DNA from: Hyphomonadaceae bacterium
GTDB lineage: Bacteria; Pseudomonadota; Alphaproteobacteria; Caulobacterales; Aquidulcibacteraceae
Length of the DNA: 64,000 bases
Assembly: GCA_016791445.1 (NCBI GenBank)
Contig: JAEUMP010000012.1
Span: 38,949 to 102,948 of the forward strand
Reading direction: 5' to 3'
Part shown: one piece after another, positions 8,773-18,636 of the stretch
Layout of the letters: each line of letters opens with the position of its first letter
Numbering within the stretch: the stretch's first letter is position 1
The notes under the pieces: generated by a model
What the model saw: only the letters and a program-made list of their open reading frames with translations
Database searches by the model: none
Told to the model about the DNA's origin: nothing
Made by a program: the position numbers and the translations under genes

Positions 8773-11700
8773 CTAGAAAATGCTCACCTCGCCCGCCAGG
8801 TTTCGAGTAGCCATCCATGGCGTCTGTCGCCCAGCGCTGGCTTGATACACCTGCCGCCGGACCGCCCTGTAAAGCTCGATGTGCTCGATCCGGCCATTGC
8901 CATCTACGTCCGTTTGCGTACGGTCCCTGAGCGCGCGCGTAATCGCCAAGGAGAACACACCGCGGCTCTCACCGCTGGCCTCGTAACTCAACTCGCGCGC
9001 CTTCGACGCTGCGAAGAGAACGATGGAGCGTTGTACACCCACAGAACTGTCAAACGCCGCCTCATTGCTCGCCGCGAGATTCGCCGCGCCTGAGTGGCAT
9101 GCGTCGAGAAAAAGCACGACAGTTCCCGCGGAGGATAAGAGCGCAGCCTCCACTTCCGCCCACGCTATCCCGGTACGGGCGATCGCGTTTACATCGAGAT
9201 CATGGCCCGCGAGATAGTACTTGCCATCGTACATCAATCCGTGGCCGCCAAAGAAGAGAACGAGCTGGTCATCGCTACCGGTCTGCGCCGCCGCGATCCG
9301 AATAGCCTCCAGGATTGAGGTTCGCGTGGCCCCCACGTCGCTCAATACCATCGCATCGACAGATTTGAACGTCATTGAGCCAATTGCCGCGAGTTCCTGT
9401 GAAAATGCTCTCGCGTCAGCTACCCCGCCTTGCAGATCGCCGTCAGGGATCCCGGGATAGCGGTCAACCCCGATGAGGACTGCGCGCAAACGTGATTGTG
9501 GTAGACCGGGCAGCTTCACGAAGGTCGTGACAACCGGCCCACGCTGTCCTGAAGCGCTGGTGGCGAATGCGGAGACCCAGGCGCCTCCGGGCGATACTGG
9601 CAGCGATGTTTCCGCTGCGCCTCCAACCAATTGGACGGGTCGCAGCGAGCGGCCATTTATCGCGAATACCGCTCCCGACGCGGCTTCACCGCCGCGATGC
9701 GTCACACTGGCCAACACGTGGCCGTTGGCGGCTGTGGCTTTGAGCTCCACGATAGGCGGGGTGGCGGGACGCATCGGAGCGCTGGCCACTTCTCCGGCAA
9801 GCAGAGCCTGCCGAACAGCCTCAGGCTGTGGCTTCCACCCGACGATGTCAGCAAGCGGTACGTGCTGGCGCGACGCCGGGAAGTAAAGGCGCATATGTTG
9901 AGCGCCCTCGAGAGTGGCGTCGTACGCTCCGCTGGCAATACGGATCGCGATCTCGTCATCGACATACGCGCCTTCAGCAATGCGCTTTCCCGTCACCCCG
10001 AAAAAGGTCATACGACCGTCGGATGATAACTGAACGAACGACTTCGCGTCGCGCAGTCCGAAGAGTTGATCACCCTCCTCCCCTCGGTTCAGTTGAACAC
10101 GCGTGAATGTGCCGGCCGCCGGATCGACAACATATGCCTCGGGATCGATCGGATGCTGGATGAGCAGCCGCCCTTCCGAAAGCGCAATGTACTTGAGGTA
10201 GTGCGGCTCAGCTTCACCAGAGTTGGCGTTGAGCCAGCTGCCCACGGAAAGCTGCCCAAGAAATCGGCACGCTCCTCGATGACGCATGAAGTAATAGGTG
10301 ACGGCGGATGCCGGCGCTCCGTTGCCGTTGCTGAATTTGATGTGGTCCAGCTCAAGCGCGGTCGCGCCTGTCCTAAACACGCCACCCGCAAGAAATTCTC
10401 CGAACGCGCGGTCGGTCACATAGTGACGAACCTCGCCTTCTCGGCCCCTAGCAGCCTGGAGGAAGGCCTGATCTCGTTCGCGCGGCGAGCATCGGACACT
10501 CCCCGTCCGGTCCTCCCTGGGTTGCTCCACAATCAACTCCAGCGCGTTGAGCGCGCCAAGCCGGGCCCTGACGCGTTCCGTCAAAACGTCGCCCGTAGGA
10601 ACCGCGCCACCGGATGTGCTCCGCGGTCGAGCGCCTCGGCCCGCATCCGCAGATCTCTGCGCCGCCGTCGGTCGCACGCCAGGACGGGCGGCGAGGCCAC
10701 CCGTCAGAATGCCCGGCGCGCTTGGCGTGTTGACATTGCCGCCGAGATGGTAGGACCAAATCGATCCGCGCCCGACAGCCACCGCAATCCCCGCAGGCGC
10801 TTTCGTGTCGTCTTCGTCATCGCTCGTCGCATGAATTTCGAACACGTCTTTGGCCGCAAAGCCCACGAGCACACTCGATCTGTCTTCTGCGATCGCCATG
10901 TCGAAATCTTCGCCCGACGACGCACGGGCTCCGGGCGCTCCGCTCATGCGATTGCACCATTCAGTGGCTTGATCGCGACCGACGTCATCGCTCACACAGT
11001 CGAGATACGGACTCAAGTACGCGGTGCCTCCCCAAGTGATCTGGTCAAGGCGTACGAAGCCGTCGTTCATCTCGCTCGTATATCGATGAACAACATACTC
11101 TTCTGTCCAGGTTTCGCCGGAAAGAACGTCGAGAAGAGTGAGATTCTCAGCGTAGGGCTTCGAAAGTTCATGACCTGCAAAGCCGAGAAACCGCTGGGTC
11201 GGCGAGACAAATATAAGCCTGCCCTTTCGACCAAATACGGTTTCGCCGGAATCGGCCGAAACTACGCGAAACTCGTCCTTGTAGGCGTCGACGCGAAGAC
11301 CGTATCGTGACAGGTCATATTGGCGTTGTGGGGTCTGATCGGCCCGAACAGCTTCAGCGATGACGATGCGCGGCTCCGCCTCGGCAATGCGAATGGTCGC
11401 GCCGCCGAGACGCAGAGCCGCTACGATGCGGCCATTCTCATCAATATCGACGACGTGCGCTTCAACGCTCTGTGAAGCGCCCGCGAAGAACCGGTAGGTG
11501 AGGGAGACAGTCTCGGCCTTTCCACCCGACAATGGCACGAGAATGCGAAACAAACTCTGCCGGAACGCCGCACAGCGTGGGAGCGCCGCACCGGAGGGGA
11601 AAACACCGAGCAGAATATCTCTCTCGTCGCTGGAGCGGACGCGCACCGCATCGTGGGACGAGACAACCAGATATCGAAGGTGCGCCACGTTGTTGATCGG

Positions 11701-12018
11701 CATAGGCGCGGCATTCACCGCGATTTTCGCTCCCTCGCCCCAACGGACGTCGGCAGGCGCCTCAATACTTCCCTGCGCGCGTTGGGTCGGCGGATCTTCA
11801 GAACTCGAACGGGACGGGCAACTCGCTTTCAACGGAATGGTGATTGCAGCTTTTTGAGCCGCACCGGCGGCCTTGGTGGAAGTCGTTGCGACCTGCTTGG
11901 CAGGGTCGCCCGCAAGTTGTGCAAAGAAGAACCCCCATCCAGCGACGGCTGCAACGACGATACCCACAGCCGCGACAACCGCGACAGCCACAATTCCTCG
12001 ACGGTCTGTCCCAAGCAT
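8773..12018 (-). CDS. membrane-anchored caspase-family (C14) peptidase with propeller-like middle region
   Basis: 1081 residues from ATG 12018, chosen because GAGG precedes it and the next residues form one transmembrane helix (about 8-33, IVAVAVVAAVGIVVAAVAGW); the frame stays open upstream but with non-protein-like sequence. Residues about 40-840 are beta-rich with repeated blade-like pieces (RYGLRVDAYKDEFRVVSADS; KFSNGNGAPASAVTYYFMR). The last 240 residues are a caspase-like domain: RAVLIGVDRYPGIPDGDLQG, the catalytic His in LFFGGHGL and the catalytic Cys in VLFLDACHSGAANL. Both catalytic residues are present, so it should be an active protease, with cleavage preference unknown. The likely topology is a large extracytoplasmic or cytoplasmic sensor plus protease. 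Its neighbours suggest a conflict or cell-death role. Confidence 0.85.
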   Translation of the reverse strand: MLGTDRRGIVAVAVVAAVGIVVAAVAGWGFFFAQLAGDPAKQVATTSTKAAGAAQKAAITIPLKASCPSRSSSEDPPTQRAQGSIEAPADVRWGEGAKIAVNAAPMPINNVAHLRYLVVSSHDAVRVRSSDERDILLGVFPSGAALPRCAAFRQSLFRILVPLSGGKAETVSLTYRFFAGASQSVEAHVVDIDENGRIVAALRLGGATIRIAEAEPRIVIAEAVRADQTPQRQYDLSRYGLRVDAYKDEFRVVSADSGETVFGRKGRLIFVSPTQRFLGFAGHELSKPYAENLTLLDVLSGETWTEEYVVHRYTSEMNDGFVRLDQITWGGTAYLSPYLDCVSDDVGRDQATEWCNRMSGAPGARASSGEDFDMAIAEDRSSVLVGFAAKDVFEIHATSDDEDDTKAPAGIAVAVGRGSIWSYHLGGNVNTPSAPGILTGGLAARPGVRPTAAQRSADAGRGARPRSTSGGAVPTGDVLTERVRARLGALNALELIVEQPREDRTGSVRCSPRERDQAFLQAARGREGEVRHYVTDRAFGEFLAGGVFRTGATALELDHIKFSNGNGAPASAVTYYFMRHRGACRFLGQLSVGSWLNANSGEAEPHYLKYIALSEGRLLIQHPIDPEAYVVDPAAGTFTRVQLNRGEEGDQLFGLRDAKSFVQLSSDGRMTFFGVTGKRIAEGAYVDDEIAIRIASGAYDATLEGAQHMRLYFPASRQHVPLADIVGWKPQPEAVRQALLAGEVASAPMRPATPPIVELKATAANGHVLASVTHRGGEAASGAVFAINGRSLRPVQLVGGAAETSLPVSPGGAWVSAFATSASGQRGPVVTTFVKLPGLPQSRLRAVLIGVDRYPGIPDGDLQGGVADARAFSQELAAIGSMTFKSVDAMVLSDVGATRTSILEAIRIAAAQTGSDDQLVLFFGGHGLMYDGKYYLAGHDLDVNAIARTGIAWAEVEAALLSSAGTVVLFLDACHSGAANLAASNEAAFDSSVGVQRSIVLFAASKARELSYEASGESRGVFSLAITRALRDRTQTDVDGNGRIEHIELYRAVRRQVYQASAGRQTPWMATRNLAGEVSIF

Positions 12019-12236
12019 CGCGCACCCCTCGCCCTTGCTCTGGTCTAGTGAAACAGCTCGGCGCGCGTAGTCAAATTCATTCGGCCCCGCCTGCTTGGCG
12101 GAGGTCTCGGCCTGGTCTGGAATTTGTGTTGGAAGTCCGTCGGACAAGTATTCCGTTGGAAAAGACCGAGGCGAAATCGCCATGGCGGGCGCGCTCAGGC
12201 ATCGGGCGGTCGGCCTCATGGTCCGCCGCCCCACCT

Positions 12237-12777
12237 TCAGGCGGGGATCAGCTTTGCCATCTTCCGTAGGTTCTGAGCGGCGGCGGCGAGGAGGAATTCG
12301 TCGCTGGCGCCTCGTGGTCCTCTCAGCCGGAGCCGATCAAGTTTCAGAATTCGCTTGACGTGCGCGAAGGCCATTTCGACCGTCTTTCTTCACATCGGGA
12401 GACAACGTACTCGGGCGTTGTTGCGATCGCGCGCGCGACATCACGGGCTTCCTCGTGGTTGCTGCGCAGTAGTTTCTTGCTGGGCGTTTCGGGACTGCAT
12501 CGCGGCTTCAAGGGACACGCACTGCAATCTTGCTTGCTGACATGGTACCGGTAGAGGTCGTCCTTGGGCGGCTCGCCTTCGCCGCGCGACTGGCGGTCCA
12601 GCATTGCTGGAGCGGCTTGCCGGCGGGACAGGTATAGCTGTCCGCTAAGCCATCGTATGCAAATTCGCCTCGAGATAAACCGTCATCGCCACGCTCACCC
12701 TTGTCGAAGACGGGTATGTGCGGCTCGATGCCTTTCTCGTTGACCAGCCAGCCCACTGTTCTCAGAATTGAGAGCAC
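12237..12777 (-). pseudogene. IS1182-like transposase remnant
   Basis: Three overlapping frames together spell the C-terminal third of a DDE transposase. First comes VNEKGIEPHIPVFDKGER and DSYTCPAGKPLQ; then YHVSKQDCSACPLKPRCSPE and ATTPEYVVSRCEERRSKW; then, after another shift, a tail ending MAKLIPA-stop at 12237-12239. Cysteine-rich CxxCPLKxxC and this tail are typical of the IS1182 family. The frame breaks several times and the N-terminal two-thirds and inverted repeats are absent. It lies between the caspase-like gene and the secreted protein gene, so it marks an old insertion or deletion in the island. Confidence 0.75.
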
Positions 12778-12789
12778 TCCAATAATGTA

Positions 12790-14172
12790 CTAATGTGAGA
12801 GTTTCTCCCGTTGCACGACCCAATCAGGGCAGGTTGCTCTCTCCTCCGTCGTCAGCGGCTGACCTTCGATCTGGTTCACAAACGCAGTCTGGTCTGGGCT
12901 GTAGTCCACCACAACGGCGTCACTCAGACCTGTCATTGATGCGCGCAATCCAAAGCGCTTTTTCCAGTTGGCCAGCTCCGTGGCGCTAAGCCCGCCTTCC
13001 CCCGCGCCGTCGATGATAAAGGCCATGTCGCGCCCGTTTCGGTCGTCGCGTTGGGCTCCGGTAGGCATGAGCCGAGCAATTGCGAGGCGATACTGCCAGT
13101 TCGCGGGCGCCGCAGTGTTGGAGAGACTGTCGCGAATTTGACTCGCGCGCGCTGCGATCGCCCCAGGTCTGTTTGCACGATGGCCTTGAGCGAACACGCC
13201 ATTTGTGTGGGTTGAGCGATCCAGAAAGAAGGCATAGTCGACCTCACTTGGAGCAATGCCAAGCTCGCGATAGAGCGCAAAGAAGGCGTCCATTTTCCCG
13301 CCGTCATAGTCGCGTGATTTGTAGACCGCCTCATAGACCTCCTGCGTGACGCGATGGCTGCCGACGCGCCCCAGTGCTTCGGCCCAAATGCCTGCGCGCG
13401 TCGCGTCAAGCCAGATCGTGCAGGTGAAAAGCTCTGTGTCGCTCACTTGCTCGCGTGATCGAGGTGTCGTGCGTTGCTGGTCGCTGACACGAGTGGCTAG
13501 GCCGAGCACGCGTCGCAGGGCTCCGTACTCAGGCCCAAATGCATCGCGGACGAGAGTCGGATCGCGCCGCTCCGTTTCGATCAAGACAGCTTGAATTTCG
13601 CGCCCCCCGCCCAAGGTGGCTCCACGAGGTCCCCACGTGATCATGCTGTCGTCATTCGTACGACAAGGAGCTTGTCGACGTCCGCCCGCAAGAGGTCGTT
13701 GACAAAAATTCCAGTGAGCGGGCTTCCCAAACGGAGTGGCTTCGTAGGTGAGTACGAGCGTCATCGCCCTGTCATGCAAGGTTGGCAGAGCGTCACCACG
13801 AAAGAGTTCTCGCCAAAACTCGGCAGTGACTGTTGCGCCTCCTCCAAGGGAGTCCCGCGCGAACTCGGAGTAGGCAGGCAGCTGCTGCACGCGTCTAACA
13901 GCTTCGGCGGTCGTTCGGTTGAACTTTCCATCAGCGACGACCCTCGCCGCCAGGCTGGGATCGACATCGGCGAGCAGTACCTTCAGTCGTGCCTGCAGCC
14001 GCGCAACCGGACCAAACTCACCATCCCACAAGACAAGCGAAGGCGATCGCTCAACGTAAGAGTAGAGGACGTTGCCTGCTTGCCGTGCTGACGCAGGCGC
14101 TGGAACAGCGAACGCCCCCGCCACCAACGCCCACGCGATCGCCGCTACCAACGTTTTGCGACTACCAAGCAT
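12790..14172 (-). CDS. secreted protein with peptidoglycan-binding-like region; possible glycoside hydrolase
   Basis: 460 residues. Start ATG 14172 is preferred over GTG 14178 because GGGGGAGG lies 8 bp upstream of it but only 2 bp from the GTG. The signal peptide runs to about residue 30 (AWALVAGAFAVPAPASA). Residues about 45-100 (VARLQARLKVLLADVDPS, KFNRTTAEAVRRVQQL) resemble a peptidoglycan-binding repeat. The next part contains LVLTYEATPFGKPAHWNFCQ and MITWGPRGATLGGGREIQ, a conserved-looking glycosidase-like core in which the Glu of TYEAT could be catalytic; I cannot name the family. Six or more cysteines suggest disulphides. It sits between the TIR and caspase-like genes. Possible role: cell-wall hydrolase acting in the periplasm (inference). 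Confidence 0.6.
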   Translation of the reverse strand: MLGSRKTLVAAIAWALVAGAFAVPAPASARQAGNVLYSYVERSPSLVLWDGEFGPVARLQARLKVLLADVDPSLAARVVADGKFNRTTAEAVRRVQQLPAYSEFARDSLGGGATVTAEFWRELFRGDALPTLHDRAMTLVLTYEATPFGKPAHWNFCQRPLAGGRRQAPCRTNDDSMITWGPRGATLGGGREIQAVLIETERRDPTLVRDAFGPEYGALRRVLGLATRVSDQQRTTPRSREQVSDTELFTCTIWLDATRAGIWAEALGRVGSHRVTQEVYEAVYKSRDYDGGKMDAFFALYRELGIAPSEVDYAFFLDRSTHTNGVFAQGHRANRPGAIAARASQIRDSLSNTAAPANWQYRLAIARLMPTGAQRDDRNGRDMAFIIDGAGEGGLSATELANWKKRFGLRASMTGLSDAVVVDYSPDQTAFVNQIEGQPLTTEERATCPDWVVQREKLSH

Positions 14173-14711
14173 GCTCACTACCTCCCCCGATGGTCTACCT
14201 AGGAGCCTACAATCTCACTGGCCGATGCCAACTAGATTTCGAGTTCTTGGCCGGCACCTGGTTCCATGGCCGTTCCTCAGCCTACCCACACGCGCTCGCC
14301 GGCCGAAGCGGACCATCAACACCGAGGCCGACTTATTGGGTCGGACGGCGACAGCGCTCAATACCTGCCGCTCCTGCCTCCTCCGCTTATCGATCCGGAG
14401 ATCAACGCGGAGCGCCGTTCGCAATCTACCCGCTGCAAAATCCCGCCCCTCCAAGAACTGCGGAGAAATTCGCATCGCCGGAGAGACCAAGCGCATTTCG
14501 TCCGAAATGTACCCATCCGCAGCGCCCTCAGCGGTTGGGCACTGGTCTCCAGCACCCCCACACGCTTGGCGTCTTAGCTCCAGCGCTGCGGGATGCCGAC
14601 CGTCACGAATGCCACTCGTTGCACCGGTCTAATCATCGCGTCACCTAGTCATACGCCTATGCGTGACGCCCCCGGACCGTTCTCAGGCCCTGGGCGTGAG
14701 GGTACCCCGAG
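14173..14711. other. 539-bp gap upstream of the secreted-protein gene
   Basis: Several short frames occur on both strands but none has protein-like composition or a supported start. It separates the TIR gene from the downstream minus-strand genes and probably carries the promoter for the secreted protein. Confidence 0.4.
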
Positions 14712-17591
14712 CTACTCCGCCTCTGTCGCGCCGGAACGCGGGTTGCCCGCAACTATGCGCTTTATTGCCGCCTCACAAACCCCGCCCGCCACTTGCGCCT
14801 GCAGCCCTGGGCTAGAAATCGCAAGTATTTGCGGCATCGACTGAAAGACATCTTGCAGGCGTGAATTGGGCCCGATCCACGAAGTGCATTGTTGCTTTAG
14901 CAGTGATTCCGCATGCGCTTCGACGGTCGGGAATACGTAAGCATTGCCCAGACGGTCGGCAACCACCGCGTTCGCGACCACCGCGCCGCCCGCTACTGGT
15001 GTATCCATCTGGTAGATCGGTTTTGAAGATGACGACGATAGAGCGACTACCTGTCCAGTTCCCGCAATGCGGATCCGGTTTCGGTCTTCATTTTCTTCGG
15101 TGATCTGTGAAGCCCCGCTGGGACCCGAACATAGACCGGGCAATTCCCCGCGACCTCGGGCTGCCGCCACGCCTAGTGTTTCACTCTGTAAGGCTCGACC
15201 CGAAAAGACCTCGCTGAACTCGAAATGCAAGTAAGCTTGGAATTCGCTCCAAAGCGCCTTGTGTCCGAATCCGAGACATATTCCTTGGTCGGAAATCTCA
15301 CCTGAGCCAATTCCCATCCCTTGGGGATCAGCAAACGCCTTTGCAGGCACGCCGAAGATGTCTTTGTTTCCAACAATCCTGACAATCTCTCTGTGTGCAC
15401 TCGGCAGAAGGCTGGACACAGAAATCCTGATGTTGCTCTTTGCATTTGTGTCTAATATCGCGATCTCTTCCTTGGTGATTGCGGCGTAATATCTTCCACT
15501 TCGGGAAATACCTTGCGCGACACCCGCTCTCCCTTCGAGTTCAGCTACAGGCGAAGAGAAGCCTGCAGAACGTTCACCGCCAGCAAGCGACGACGCAAAA
15601 ATCGGTAAACCGCCGCCTGGAAGCAACACCCGCACAAAGCCTTGCCTGTCTGCCAGTGCGACCAGAGTGCCGTTCGCAGAGGCAGTTGCGAGTTGACGAC
15701 CTGTCGTCCCAATTCGGAATGACTTTTGCGGGTCCCGCGAAATGTCCACAAACGTTGTACCGCCGTAGCTTGAAACGGCAGCTAGCCTCGCTGATGGGGC
15801 GAAGTGTATGCTCGACATTTCAGTGACCCCGGCGAGCCTCATTGCTTTGTCGGGCGTGAGTTGCGAAGTGGCCGCCCGCGCCGTCAAAGCTCCGGTGTAT
15901 GCTTGTCTGTCTGCGTTGAACCCCCACGTCGCCAATACTTGTCCGCCGGTGGAAGAGGCGCTTGAATAGATATCGCAAACATCTTGGCCGCAAACCACGC
16001 GACGCCGAAATGGAAACTGCCCCACGATTTGGCCGGAGCGCAGGTCAAGCACCCAACCATCCATTGAGGTGAGGATTCCATAGGACTCCGATGTAGCGAA
16101 GGGACGCCGCGATTGATTGCGTTCGCGTGGCAGCGGATCGTAACCGTCGTCTCCAGGCAACGGGGTGATGAGGCGCTCACGACGTTTAAGGGAACCTGTT
16201 TCCGGATCGTACCCAATTCTCTCGAGATGATCTGCCCGGGCGCGCAGTAGCACCTCAAGCATGGCGCCATTGGCGGAGAAGGCGATGTATATTGCCGTGC
16301 CGGGAACTGCTATCTCTCTGGTCCTACCAATACGTATTCCCGCGCTGGACCTTTCGATCGTCGACACAAGCACTGTGTCCTCGCAAAGAACCGCAATGGC
16401 GGTCCCTTTTGGCTCCATCGCGATGTCACGCGGCTTTCCTTGGCGGCAGTTCACGTCGCCAATCGAACTAGATCCCGTTGGTTGAATGACTTTGACGCTT
16501 GGCGCGCTATGGGGATAGTGCAAGAGCAAGACCGCAAGGTCTTCTGCATCGTTGAACTCTGCTTGCCGCGCTTCGCCATTGACGCGATTAAAGGCGATGC
16601 CACGGTTACCCAACGTGCGCTCGATCAGCAGCCCCCAAGTGTCCCAGTTAAATTCCGTCTCAAGCAGAATGCCCGCAAGGATCAGGCGCAGAGCCCTTCC
16701 AACATCGTGCTGGTTGTTCGCCTCATTTACTGTGGCTGGAAAGGATTGAACAAAGGCCTGAGTAGCTTTGTTGCGTTGTAGCTCAGTTGCGCGATTGCTT
16801 TCAATTAGCTTTTGGTTCGTCACGGAAAGCTGGCGCTGACGACTTTCTGAGATCACGCCAAATACAAGCGCGACAATGAAACCCATCACGGTTGCCGCCA
16901 TAAGCATAAAGAGCCGACGGCGCTCCTGAACAGACCTTTGTCTACTAGCTTTGAGGAACGCTAGCAGCACCTCGCCCGGAGGTTCACCATTGGCGGGTCG
17001 TGCAGCAATCCACCCGTCCGCATCAACTATGGCGCCGTGGGGCAAGAGCTTGCCGTTTGGCCGTGGAGGGTTCGCTTCATCCCATGCCTGCGCCAACCGC
17101 GAGAAGTAGGCGCCACGACGGTACCAATCAATGTCGCGATCAAGCTCTTTGCGAAGTTCCTTTAGAGCGGTCTCAAATGACTCAGGGTCGTCCTTCCCAA
17201 AGGCAATTTCTACATTCAGGGCCCTTAGGCGTTCAGGGGCGACACTGAAGTCGATCGGCCGATGCAGAATTGCGATGATGCGTTTCCCAAGATTTCTTGC
17301 GTGGGCGATCTCATCGTCGCAGACCCGGCTTAGTGCGCTGTCCGGTGAGACGACAAAAATCATCACGTCGCTAGCAGCAATCATGCGCTTTAGCTGGAGC
17401 CACCATTCGTCCTGTGCCGATAGGACGAGGTCCGGATCGTCATGGTGCGGCTTTTCGGATTTATCGAAAACTGAGACATAGCCTGCACCTTCGAGTGCAG
17501 CAGCAAGCCGACCAACAAATGCCGCGTCGGTTCGAGAATAGGAAAGGAAAACTTTGCTGGCGTTGTGCGCGCCGTGGCGTTGAGCTGGCAT
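14712..17591 (-). CDS. TIR domain - transmembrane - beta-propeller protein
   Basis: 959 residues from ATG 17591; the frame is open to 17711 but the extra sequence does not look like protein, and the ribosome site at 17591 is weak. Domains: TIR, residues about 10-150 (KVFLSYSRTDAAFVGRLAAA; IAASDVMIFVVSPDSA; SRVCDDEIAHARNLGKRIIA, where Glu94 is at the expected NADase position); a linker; one transmembrane helix at about 226-247 (RRLFMLMAATVMGFIVALVF); and a roughly 700-residue beta-rich region with WD40-like or propeller blades (AVLCEDTVLVSTIERSSAG; GTLVALADRQGFVRVL). This effector-TM-propeller plan is typical of NAD-consuming or signalling TIR proteins that sense a ligand through the propeller. 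It is the first gene of the minus-strand cargo cluster. Confidence 0.85.
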   Translation of the reverse strand: MPAQRHGAHNASKVFLSYSRTDAAFVGRLAAALEGAGYVSVFDKSEKPHHDDPDLVLSAQDEWWLQLKRMIAASDVMIFVVSPDSALSRVCDDEIAHARNLGKRIIAILHRPIDFSVAPERLRALNVEIAFGKDDPESFETALKELRKELDRDIDWYRRGAYFSRLAQAWDEANPPRPNGKLLPHGAIVDADGWIAARPANGEPPGEVLLAFLKASRQRSVQERRRLFMLMAATVMGFIVALVFGVISESRQRQLSVTNQKLIESNRATELQRNKATQAFVQSFPATVNEANNQHDVGRALRLILAGILLETEFNWDTWGLLIERTLGNRGIAFNRVNGEARQAEFNDAEDLAVLLLHYPHSAPSVKVIQPTGSSSIGDVNCRQGKPRDIAMEPKGTAIAVLCEDTVLVSTIERSSAGIRIGRTREIAVPGTAIYIAFSANGAMLEVLLRARADHLERIGYDPETGSLKRRERLITPLPGDDGYDPLPRERNQSRRPFATSESYGILTSMDGWVLDLRSGQIVGQFPFRRRVVCGQDVCDIYSSASSTGGQVLATWGFNADRQAYTGALTARAATSQLTPDKAMRLAGVTEMSSIHFAPSARLAAVSSYGGTTFVDISRDPQKSFRIGTTGRQLATASANGTLVALADRQGFVRVLLPGGGLPIFASSLAGGERSAGFSSPVAELEGRAGVAQGISRSGRYYAAITKEEIAILDTNAKSNIRISVSSLLPSAHREIVRIVGNKDIFGVPAKAFADPQGMGIGSGEISDQGICLGFGHKALWSEFQAYLHFEFSEVFSGRALQSETLGVAAARGRGELPGLCSGPSGASQITEENEDRNRIRIAGTGQVVALSSSSSKPIYQMDTPVAGGAVVANAVVADRLGNAYVFPTVEAHAESLLKQQCTSWIGPNSRLQDVFQSMPQILAISSPGLQAQVAGGVCEAAIKRIVAGNPRSGATEAE

Positions 17592-17635
17592 GCCACGACG
17601 TTGCCAGTCAAATAGACGATCTGTCGAGTCTGGGA

Positions 17636-17827
17636 CTATCTTGAGATGTAGTCGTAGATGCGGTCTTGGATGGGATTTTCCGGCTCCTTTGAAGCCATGC
17701 GCCCCATACATGCCCCCATCAAGGCATAGGCGGACCTGTCGCCTGCCCGCGCGTGGGTGAGAAGAGCCCGGTACTGCATCGCCGTGTCCCCGTGGAGAAA
17801 CGCGAGGCGCCGGGAGTCAGCCAGCAT
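17636..17827 (-). pseudogene. probable 3' remnant of a gene upstream of the TIR gene
   Basis: The last 63 residues of this frame (ending ASKEPENPIQDRIYDYISR) look like ordinary protein. Further upstream the same frame becomes Arg/Gly-rich chance translation across the leader of the SSB gene. It ends 44 bp before the TIR start on the same strand. I read it as the tail of a gene whose 5' part was lost when it was joined to the mobile-element DNA. A short real protein starting near 17827 is possible. The family is unknown. Confidence 0.3.
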
Positions 17828-18160
17828 CGGGATTGTCACAAGGGCGGAACGCCTTGCTCGCTCAGCATCCGTCGTTTGTTCTAGGGAGCCGACCTCCAAG
17901 TGTCCTTTACGCCAGCGCCACCGAGCCCGCCCACGCCGTCGCCATGACCGCCCGGCCGGCGCGCCGCGCAAGGAGAAAATCGTCTCCCCGCCCCTTATGC
18001 CCCCATTGGGGTCACGGGCTTTGGTCCACGCAGGCGCGAACGCGGGCCCCACCATTTTCACCTTGCTCGTCCCGCCTCTATGGCCGGGCGCTTTCAAGCG
18101 CCGTCGCGGGCGAGCCCCGCGGCCCCGGACCAACCGGGAACGCTCACAGGAGTTCTTCTC

Positions 18161-18505
18161 ATGACCAACCGCATCACACTTCTCGGCAAGCTCGTCGACG
18201 CCCCCAAGACCCGCAGCTTCGATGTCCGCGATGGACGCATCGAGATCGTTTCCCTCTGGCTCGAAGTGAACGACGGTGATCGATCCGACCGGTTCACCGT
18301 CGAGGTCAATTGCCCGAAGGCGCAGATCGCCGCCAAGGCGATGCAGTCCGGCGCCCTTGTCGAAGCCAGCGGCGTCCTGCGCCACGATCGCTGGAAGGAC
18401 AAGAAGACGAGCCTGTGGACCGGCAAGGTCTATATCGCCATCGACCCCGGCGCCGGCGCACTACGCTCCAAGGGCGTCGCGCCAGCGCTGGAACCCGCCG
18501 CCTGA
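18161..18505 (+). CDS. ssb: single-stranded DNA-binding protein of the mobile element
   Basis: 114 residues from ATG 18161, with AGGAG at 18148. It starts MTNRITLLGKLVDAPKTRSF, the usual first strand of an OB fold, and continues with RFTVEVNCPKAQIAAKAMQS and VEASGVLRHDRWKDKKTS. It has a single OB fold and lacks the long acidic C-terminal tail of chromosomal SSB. This is the small SSB type found in integrative elements beside TraF and relaxase genes. Role: protection of transferred single-stranded DNA. A perfect hairpin follows 6 bp after the stop. The upstream 270 bp is GC-rich leader without a gene. Confidence 0.8.
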   Translation: MTNRITLLGKLVDAPKTRSFDVRDGRIEIVSLWLEVNDGDRSDRFTVEVNCPKAQIAAKAMQSGALVEASGVLRHDRWKDKKTSLWTGKVYIAIDPGAGALRSKGVAPALEPAA

Positions 18506-18511
18506 ACGACC

Positions 18512-18537
18512 CGGCGCCCCGCCCCGGCGGGGCGCCG
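18512..18537 (+). terminator. GC hairpin after ssb
   Basis: Arms 18512-18523 and 18526-18537 are perfectly complementary (12 bp), with CC between them. There is no T-run downstream, so it may be an mRNA-stabilising structure rather than a terminator. Confidence 0.45.
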
Positions 18538-18636
18538 AACTCGTACCACGCATCGATCGATATGCGACCGCGTCGGTTCAGAGCCGATACCGGCGCTCCA
18601 AAGCGCAAGCGCATCGGGTGTGTCTCCTTGAACGCC

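Noticed and set aside
10066..11310. Long plus-strand frame (414 codons) opposite the caspase-like gene
   Set aside because: GC-rich DNA gives long frames on the opposite strand; the product is Arg-rich with no motif, while the minus strand has a full caspase domain.
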